A model generated the notes under the pieces. The model was given only the letters and a program-made list of their open reading frames with translations, did not search any database and was not told the DNA's origin. The position numbers and the translations under genes were made by a program. A stretch of DNA of 64,000 nucleotides from Burhinus oedicnemus (lineage: Eukaryota > Chordata > Aves > Charadriiformes > Burhinidae): positions 644,010 through 708,009 of the forward strand of contig VFFE01007017.1 of NCBI GenBank assembly GCA_008921705.1. Reading direction: 5' to 3'. The first letter of the stretch is position 1. Every line of letters starts with the position of its first letter. This document shows, in pieces, positions 53,101-62,100 of the stretch.

Positions 53101-56100
53101 AAAACACATGCAAGAGAGGGCGAAACACTGCATGGAGTGAGGAGTAAGGGGAAAAAATGTGAGAGAAAGTGTCCCGAGGACACCAACGTGAGAGCAGAAG
53201 GAGGGTAGAGGATACTCCGCATGCTGGAGCAGAGATCCCCTGCAGCCCCTGGAGAGGACCACACCAGGTGTGGAGTGTAAATTAGCGTTACTGTACTGCT
53301 ATAGGTAAAACAATATTTTGACTTTAAAAGTTTACCTTTCAGTATTCCTTTTGCAGCAGGTAGTGGGGCCTGTGGAGGAGACCACGGTGGAGCCGGGAAA
53401 AGTGTGAGGAGAAAGTCTGGGAAGCCTAGGTATCTTTCTCTCCACAGTGTGAGAAAAGTGAAAAATAGCTCTGTAGGTTTGGAGAGACATCTGTTATTTC
53501 TTGCTGACTACTGCTGTAAAAACTTTTTTAGAAAAACAACAGAAGATCTTTCTGTGACTTGCATGGTGGCATGAGAAAGTTAGTAAAAACTTGAGCAAAC
53601 TAGTCGTTCCAGATAAATTTTAAAGGGAGGGTACAAGGGGAGAAGAAAAATGTAATTGTTAAAAGTCGAAAAGTATCCTGAGAATTTTCTTAGAGAAGAG
53701 TTAAGGCAAAGGAAGGAGAGACACGTTGTTGATACTGCCAAAACTATACTAGTTTGTTAACGTGCAAGTATTTAAGGATGTTCAGCCTGTCAAACTGTGA
53801 CAATTTGGTCTTGAATACTTTCTCAAAAAAGCCGATTTCATTCTTTCAGTTTTTGTATTTGAAAGTCTAAAGTCATTCTTGTTAATCATATGACTTTATT
53901 CATATCTTGTTAATTGTATTTTTGTTAACTATGTGCTTTCTAAAAATTCGGCTTAAATGTACTGCTGTAGATGGCTTTGTGTAAAGTCTAATGACATATT
54001 TGTCTGTTTTAAGCTTCTTACAACGTTTCTACTGGTGTCCACTAACTGCTACTTTTCCTTTAGTTGATGACTTCAGTGAGGAATCGTCATTTTATGAAAT
54101 TCTTCCCTGTTGTGCCCGTTTCCGCTGTGGTGACCTCATTGTGGAAGGCCAGTGGCATCACCTAGTTCTGGTCATGAGTAAAGGCATGCTAAAGAACAGC
54201 ACAGCTGCGCTCTACCTTGATGGACAGCTTGTTAACACTGTTAAGGTAAAATAAATCTTTAAATCCTCATTTTTACTGCTTGAAGTGATTTCTCTCTCTC
54301 TGTGCATATGTATGTGCAAAAACCCCCCACAAAACAAACCAATACACCCCACTTGCCCCCCTCTCCAAAAAAACCAAACCAAAACACCAAAATAACATAA
54401 CATGAGAAGCCTTGCAAAAAGGGGTCTTTGCTCACTACACAGCTCAGAGCCAGCCCTAGTCCTGTTAAGTAGTAAAGATAACGAATACTTTCTCAGGCAT
54501 GAGCAATAGTAGCGCTAAAGTGAAGTGGACATGTTGCATTGCATGTGAGGCAAGTGTGGCATGGCTGTGCTGCTGACTAGATTAATTAGAAGGATCTTAA
54601 AAAGGTGAAGAAGACTTATCCCAGGACCAAGTAGTAGATGTAACTTTGAATAATAGGGAGATTACAGAGTAAGACAGTTTTGCGGATTTATTCCGGTTGT
54701 TCCTTTCCCAGCCTTCTTACCACCCAAGAAATAGCATCCCCTTGTCAGTGATAGCCACTGAGATGTCCGGTGTTGTTCTTGTAGATGACACACATTTAGT
54801 TGTAAAGGTGGAAGAAACACATTTTGGTTTAGGTGGAAGAAACTGAGAGCCCAAAAGCAAAGAGCAGTGAAGAGCATTGTGGACCTGTCCACTGAGCACA
54901 AAGTATGCCTGACCTGTAACCAATAACCACACCTGGCAGATGTGGGCCTTAAGGGAATAAGCTAAAGCTGATGTGGAGTGTAAATTAGCGTTACTGTACT
55001 GCTATAGGTAAAACAATATTTTGACTTTAAAAGTTTATCTTTCAGTATTCCTTTTGCAGAAAGAGGACTATAGTAACTTTACTTGTTATGCTAGTAGCTG
55101 TAATACGTGAGGATGTATCTGGCCATACCTGACTACATTGAATAGCTGGTAACAGAATTTTTACAAGGTCGATGGAAAAAGCCTGTGAGATTGTTATTGT
55201 CATTATATATAGGCCAGCGTCTTGTGTATTTGTTTTATTACTATCTGAAAATCTTACCAAATTGAGTTCATCACATTTCCACTTTAGCTCAAAACAGTAT
55301 AATTACCAAAGGCATGTTTGCACTGGCTGAAAAAGGGAGAGAAAGAGCACAAGTTTATGAGATCGTCTTACTGCTTTTGCAAAAAATAATGACCGTCATA
55401 AAGTACCATGTTTTTAGAATCAACATATAGCCTTGTTCTTTAGCATTTTCAAGCATAGAACTCGCATGTTCTCATCCTGTGCGTCCATACACACCTTCAT
55501 CTTTTGATAGCCACTTAGCTTCTGATCTTTGCATTTACCTTCTGGTTAATGTTCCTCACTGACTTTTGCTGTATGGTATCATAATACCATGCGTTACATA
55601 ACAATCATTTGATATGTCCCCTGGTTTGCAAAATGCTTTCCCGAATTTCTGATCTGCCTACTTTGTTTTCACGGTACCTATGCTCTCTCATTAAGTTCAC
55701 TGTGTTTTTCTCCCTTACAGCTTCACTATATTCATAGTAGTCCTAGTGGGTCTGGTTCTGCCAATCCACCTGTAGTCAGCACTGTATATGCCTATATTGG
55801 CACGCCGCCCGCACAGCGCCAGCTCTCTTCATTAGTGTGGCGTTTGGGCCCTACGCATTTCCTGGAGGAAGTTTTGCCTGCCCCAGGTGTTAGCACCATT
55901 TATGAGCTGGGACCAAATTACGTCGGAAGCTTTCAAGCAGTATACGTACCATGTAAGTACAATTCAAATGGCAGCTAGTAACTTGGCTCAGGTGTAGTGG
56001 AATCTTTTGTGTGCGTATGGGCAGAAGAGATGAGAAAAGAGAGTATGCGGTAGCAGAGAGGAAAAGCTAGCTGTTCACAGGAAGGAGATTAGTAGCTGCT

Positions 56101-59100
56101 ATTGAAGAGGATGATAGAAATCCAAGTTACTGTTTTAACATACTTCTGGTAGTTCATGTACTGAGATAAGATAGAAGTGCTTGTATTCCTCACTTTGGTT
56201 TTAAACCAGTTAGAAATGCTTAAAGCTGTCATTATTCTTACTGTGTATTATATTTATCTATAGAAAGTGAAATTGGAAAGGCATTTTAACTTGTCGGTTT
56301 CTAGCGATAGCACTCATTTGCAAAACTGCAATGTGTTCTGCACTTTAAACACAGCTGTCTTGAAATGTCATTGTTTATAGGGCCGAAGTAGGTCAACCAA
56401 GGGGGGGGGGGGATCAAACAGAGAGGGATTGTGGTGCAGCCAATAGACTTCAAGCATTCGTTGTGAACAAATATGGGCAATTCTCTTACATTTTTTAAGT
56501 GTTCTTGTTTGAAATTGAGAGGAGTGCAACACAAAAAGATGTGAATAACCTTGTTAGAAGTGTGTGTCCATTTAATTGTTTTTTAATTATTCAGACAATG
56601 GATTCTTCATTAGCTCTGGTAAGATGCACTGTCACTAGCGAGATTTTCCTGTTCTGTAGAGCTCCCTGTCTTCCTGTGCAATTAGAGTACCTCCTCATTA
56701 ACATCAGTATTACATCAGAAGATGCTCTTTGCTTTACCTGACTATCACAGGGCTTTTTAGTGAAATATAAATAAAAATGGGGAACATATCAAGTTATCTT
56801 GTCCTTGCATTGTCTTTCCCCACGAGGACTGTAATGCTCTCCAGCTCTTCTGGAGAGAAACTGTCACCATCTCAAGGAAGGAGGCAGTGAGTGATGAGAG
56901 TGGTAGGAAAACAAAAGTAGGTATAGGGAGTGCACAGAGTCTTACTTTTCATGGTGAAAGCTTTCCCTAGAGTGGTGACAGACACCTCCACCTGCCCAAA
57001 TGTAGATGATGTTCCGGCTGTGAAAGAACGAAGTATGAAAAAGAAGGTAGCTTTCCTTGACTTAAAAACTTGAGAATTAAATTTTGTCATGTACAGATCT
57101 GTGTCATGTACTTGCTTTTTTGACAGCTAGACAAACCTGGCAAGCAACTCTGGATTTAAGTATCTGCTAGTCAATTATAATTTCTCCTGGAAGGCTTTTT
57201 GACTCGTGGTGTGCAAGTTTTAAGTACCGAATTAGCCAAAGCAAATTCCATGAATGTAAGTTTGTTCATTCACTTGCAACAATTAAAGATCTTCCTGCCT
57301 TTATCCTAAGGCCATGTTCACCAGGAAGCCCACAGTGACTTAAAAGAATTCTTCATTTCTTAACATACTGACCTTTTCCAGCATGGTGGTGCATTTTTCC
57401 CAGCACAAATTTTGCTCAATTTGTTGTGTTTCAGGAATGGCCCGCTCCAGAGCAAAGGGAGTGTTTCTGTTCGGGGCTAAGCTTCTATTCACGTCATGTG
57501 TACTGTGCCAAACCTGAGGAGTTTGATAGAGGGGGTGCAGTGTTAATCCCTGGATCTTACCCTTTTATCTTGGCCTCTCCTTCAAAAATGCTTGTTTTTC
57601 CTTAGTGTACTGATTATTTGTGAGAATCCTGGAGAAAGGAAGAGCCCTTGCAGTCTTCCGCTGTTGTCCTTTACAGGGAAATTGCTTCTGACTTCCCATT
57701 TGCCCATGCAATGCTTCTTTCCGAAGTTTTGTCTCTGTTTTCAGTGAGCAAGATTGCCATCTTCTGTGAATTTGTCCTGTGTTTAAACAAAATGGAAAAC
57801 CTGATACTCTTTAAGTCTTGGAAAGACCCCTCAGAGAGCAGCAACTAGTTCAGGAGAAGGAATTCCTTTGTCCGTTCACTGAAATGGAGGAATGTTCTTA
57901 GGGCATCCATGTGAGCAGAGGATCTAATGAGGATTTCATTTATGGGGAAACCAAGACTTCTGAAACTCTCTCTTTAAGTGAGACTTGACAGAGACTTGAC
58001 TCTGGTTCAACAAATTTATATATAGACACTCAGCTTCTTACTTGTTTCAGTGTTAGGTGAGGAGCCTTCATGCTTTTTGAATTCCGTTAATGTGTTTCAC
58101 TAGAGTTGCACATACCTTTTGACCTGGAATGAAGATGAAAGCTCAACATATAGATTCACTTCTGCAGGTGCTGAGTTTTGCACGCTTCCTCTGAGCTTTG
58201 TAGGCAGCTGTCAATCATAGTGTTTGCAGTGCCTCACAAGAAACATCCACTTTCAGAGCAGTGGATACAAAATAATAAAGACATGGTTATATATTCTATT
58301 CGATGCCTGGGCCTTTTGGTCTTTATTCAGTCTTGCATCTCTTGTACCATTCTCTAAAGCGTTTTTTCTAGCAAAGCATTGTAAAAAGCCTGTTATCACA
58401 GACAAAGATGCAGAGGTACCAAATACTTTGTTTTTTGATTACTTTGTTTTTCTTCAGGTGGGAAGGGAAGTGAACAGCCTTTAGGCTGTATGCAATTTGA
58501 GTACAGGAGTAATGTTGCCTTCCAAAAATTCAGATGAGGAAGCACCACATCTTCTATTGCTTGGCCAAGCCACAGGCTGCCAGTTGCCATTACAGGTTAA
58601 TATTATAGGCCTTCTTGAAAGGAACTGTTTGCTGTGCATTGCCCTTTTATCTCAAGTAGCAGATTACATGACTTGTATGCTCTTTGATACAGCGAGGAAG
58701 TATGCAAAGACGATATCATATCTCAGCTATTTGTAATACCTTCCCTCTATACCTATTCTACAATGTAATTTGCTTAAGATTTAACTCTTGAAATGGAAAA
58801 GAAACTGAAAAGAAAAACAATGTTTTTACTGAAATGAATTTTTATTTTGTCTTTAAGGCAAAGATTCAAAGTCTGAAGGAGTCAACCCATATCCAGTATC
58901 TTTGGTACCAGAAGAGAAGGTTTCTTTTGGTCTCTATGCGCTGTCAGTTTCTTCATTTACAGTGGCAAAAATAAGGAAAGTTTACAACAAATTGGATAGT
59001 AAAGCTATTGCCAAACAGGTATGTTGGGAAAGGAGTTGGTTAATGTGTACTACTTGTTTGTTCCTTTCTTCTAACTTCTTTCAAGGCAATTTGCTCAGTG

Positions 59101-62100
59101 CGACTAGGAACAATAATGTACTTGTCAGAAGTTACCCATAATGACTTTCATGTTTGTTTGTTTGTTTTAAATTTAAAAAAATTAAGGGAGATTGTACTCC
59201 GAGATTTTATTTGCATTCTTGAAATTACTAGTAGCTATGTATCTTACCACCTTTTGGAGGTATTTTGGCTTTTTAATATAGATGGCAATTGTAATCCCAT
59301 TGAAAAACAGTTAAGATTATGTCATTGAACAATATTTCTACTGTTGCAGATGAACAAAGCTGATGACTTAAGTGCTCTGACTGTGATTCAGATTTGGAAA
59401 CCAGAATACTGCTTTACATTTTTTCTTCAAAGTACATTAAAAGTCAGTGAATTATTTGTTCAAAGGACCATCTATGAAGAAAGGCTGAGAGAATTGGGGT
59501 TGTTCAGCCTGTAAAAGAGAAGACTCTGAGGAGACCTTATTGCAGCTTTTCAATATGTACAGGGAACTTATAAGAAAAATAGAGACTTTTTACTAGAACA
59601 TGTATTGACAGGACAAGGGGCAACGGTTTTAAACTGAAAGAAGGTGGACTTAGGTTGGGCGTAAGGATGAAACTTTTTACTCTGAGTGTGGTGAGACACT
59701 GGAAGAGGTTGCCTGGAGAAGCTGTGAATGCCTCATTCCTAGAAGTATTCAAGGTCATGTTGGATGGCGCTTTAAGCAACCTGATTTAGTGGACGGTGTC
59801 CCTGCCCACAGGAGGGGGATTGGACTAGATGATCTTTAAAGGTCCCTTTCAACCCAAACCTTCTATGATCTAGTGGGATTATTTTTAAAGTTGGATTTAT
59901 CTTCCTTAAACTTTGGAGACTGGAGATTCCTCTTTAGAGAATCTCTTAATGACTCTAGCATAGTTCTATCTTGTTACATGTTACTCGCTCTTTATCACAG
60001 GAGGAAAATACACAAGTTATGTTCAGGCTTGCATAAAAAAACTCCTGTTCTGTTAACCCCTGCTTTTTTTCTTATCTTGTTCAGCTGGCAATTTCTTCTC
60101 ATGAAAATGCCACACCTGTGAAGCTGCTGCATAACTCAGCAGGGCATTTGAATGGACCAGCCCGCTCCATTGGTGCAGCTTTGATAGGATATTTGGGTGA
60201 GCTGAGTACTTGAGAATTACTGTGTTTAAAAATGATTAATTATTAGTCAGTAAGAACTTAGGTCTAGAAGATAAATCATGTCATTGATGAATGTTAATGG
60301 TAGATTGTTAAATTTATTTAACATTTTTATATTATATGGACTTTTTTTTTTACTAACATGGGATGCTTGTTTCAGTTTACATGAGTTGTCGTTATGAAAA
60401 TATAATTAATTATTTTACCTTAGGTCCTGAACTATTTTCCAGTGCAATATTTCCTTCACCTCCTTTTCTGAGGTGTTATAGTTCTTCTAGTAATATTCTT
60501 TTCGTAATTCAAGCAATGCTAGAATGCAAATTATTTGCATGTATTCACAATTATTTTCTACAAGAATTAGACTTGATGTTATTTTAATTTATGTTCTCTG
60601 CCTATGCTCAGGAGTAAGAACATTTGTCCCCAAGCCTGTTGCCACTACACTGCAGTACATTGGTGGAGCTGCTGCTATTTTGGGACTTGTAGCCATGGCA
60701 TCAGATGTAGAAGGGTTGTATGCAGCTGTAAAGGCGTTGGTCTGTGTGGTAAAGAGCAATCCGCTAGCCAGCAAAGAAATGGAAAGAATCAAAGGTTATC
60801 AGGTATGTAAGAAATGTCTTAAAACAGACAAGGCTGGTTGAATTTCACTGTCTGTCCTAGCAGTTCCTGTGGAGATGCCTTGTTCTGTTGTAGTAACCTG
60901 AGTTTCTGCTCTTAAGTTTACTGAGCTCTTGGCTAATTAGCGTAGATGAGTTATTTAGGATGGCTTTTAAAGGAGAGGGTGGAAAGTTTTGCTCAGCAGT
61001 TGTGCATGTTTAGCTGCTTCACTGAAACGGAGCCTTTATTAATAGCAAGGAAGTGCACAACTATGGCACTTAGACAGTTCTTTTCCTGTGATTGTGAACC
61101 CACCCCCTACAAGCCTGGGAGCTTCTGTCTCCGTGACAGCAAGAGAGGAGAATAGAGACACATGAAGAAAACCAAACAAGTGGACTCCTAGAATCATCAT
61201 TTTGAGAATACTGCACAGACTTTATTGTTAGTGATGCTATTTGCTTTCAAGCTGAAGACTTCTTAATTCTCCATCGGGATGGGAAAATTGCAATCAGTTA
61301 TGCAGAAGGATTGGTTGACTGACTTGAAAAGATCTTCACATTTTGCGTTTCTTATGAAAAATGCTTTACTGAAACACAAAGTTCGTGCTGTGGTTTGGGT
61401 GATATATTTACAAACCTTGTAATGCTAATGGCTAATATAGTTACATCAAAACATATTTTTCCATGTAGCCTATTGCACACCTTGGCTTACTTTGACCAAA
61501 CAAATCTAGACAGTGTCTTCCTTGCGCCATGAACAGTCAGTGGATCATCACATACGACCTTATATTCCACTTGTATTGACCTCAGCAAATAGCATGGTTT
61601 GAGAGAGATTCCCAGAGATCTGTATTTCTTTAGTTATGTTTCAAGGAGGATGGTGAAGCCAGTATGTCGAGAGTTTAACAAGTTTGCATCGGAAGACAAG
61701 AAATAGTAATAGTACATCTGGCAATTTGTTCTTTCCCAACCCAGATTATGAGAAGTTAGAGCAGAAATGAGGGCTGAAAGGATGACATCTACAGTCATGC
61801 CTAGGGCAACAAAAGGTAGCAAGAAAAAAGAAAGTCAGGCTTACTCAGATTTATGTCATCATGGCTACTTTTCTTCAGTGCCACAATACCTCTCATTTGT
61901 CCTTGCAGTACTCTAGGGGTGCTATATCCAAGCCTGCTGTCCAGGAACACAACTATCTGAGAATGTATCATGTGCTGTCTTAAACTGTGGCTGACTACCA
62001 GAGAGCTGAGAGGTGTGTGTGTGCCTAATCCTCAGGGCCTAGATATTGTCTGCAATGTAGAACAGACGGTTTATGAGATGGAGGGTGTCCTGGATGTGCC

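Larger units (their letters stand above)
50309..54063 (+). other. Intron 17, 3.8 kb
   Basis: GTAAGA to TTTAG. It includes an A/C-rich tract (51191-51232), a GC-rich repeat-like region (52938-53425) and the first copy of an 88-bp repeat (53269-53356). A 164-codon open frame at 50659-51153 resembles nothing I know. Confidence 0.75.
54246..55720 (+). other. Intron 18, 1.5 kb
   Basis: GTAAAA to TACAG. It holds a C/A-rich tract (54316-54390) and the second copy of the 88-bp repeat (54972-55059). Otherwise AT-rich. Confidence 0.75.

Noticed and set aside
52215..53264. Several overlapping open frames on both strands
   Set aside because: They coincide with a GC-rich repeat-like region, where stop codons are rare simply because of base composition.
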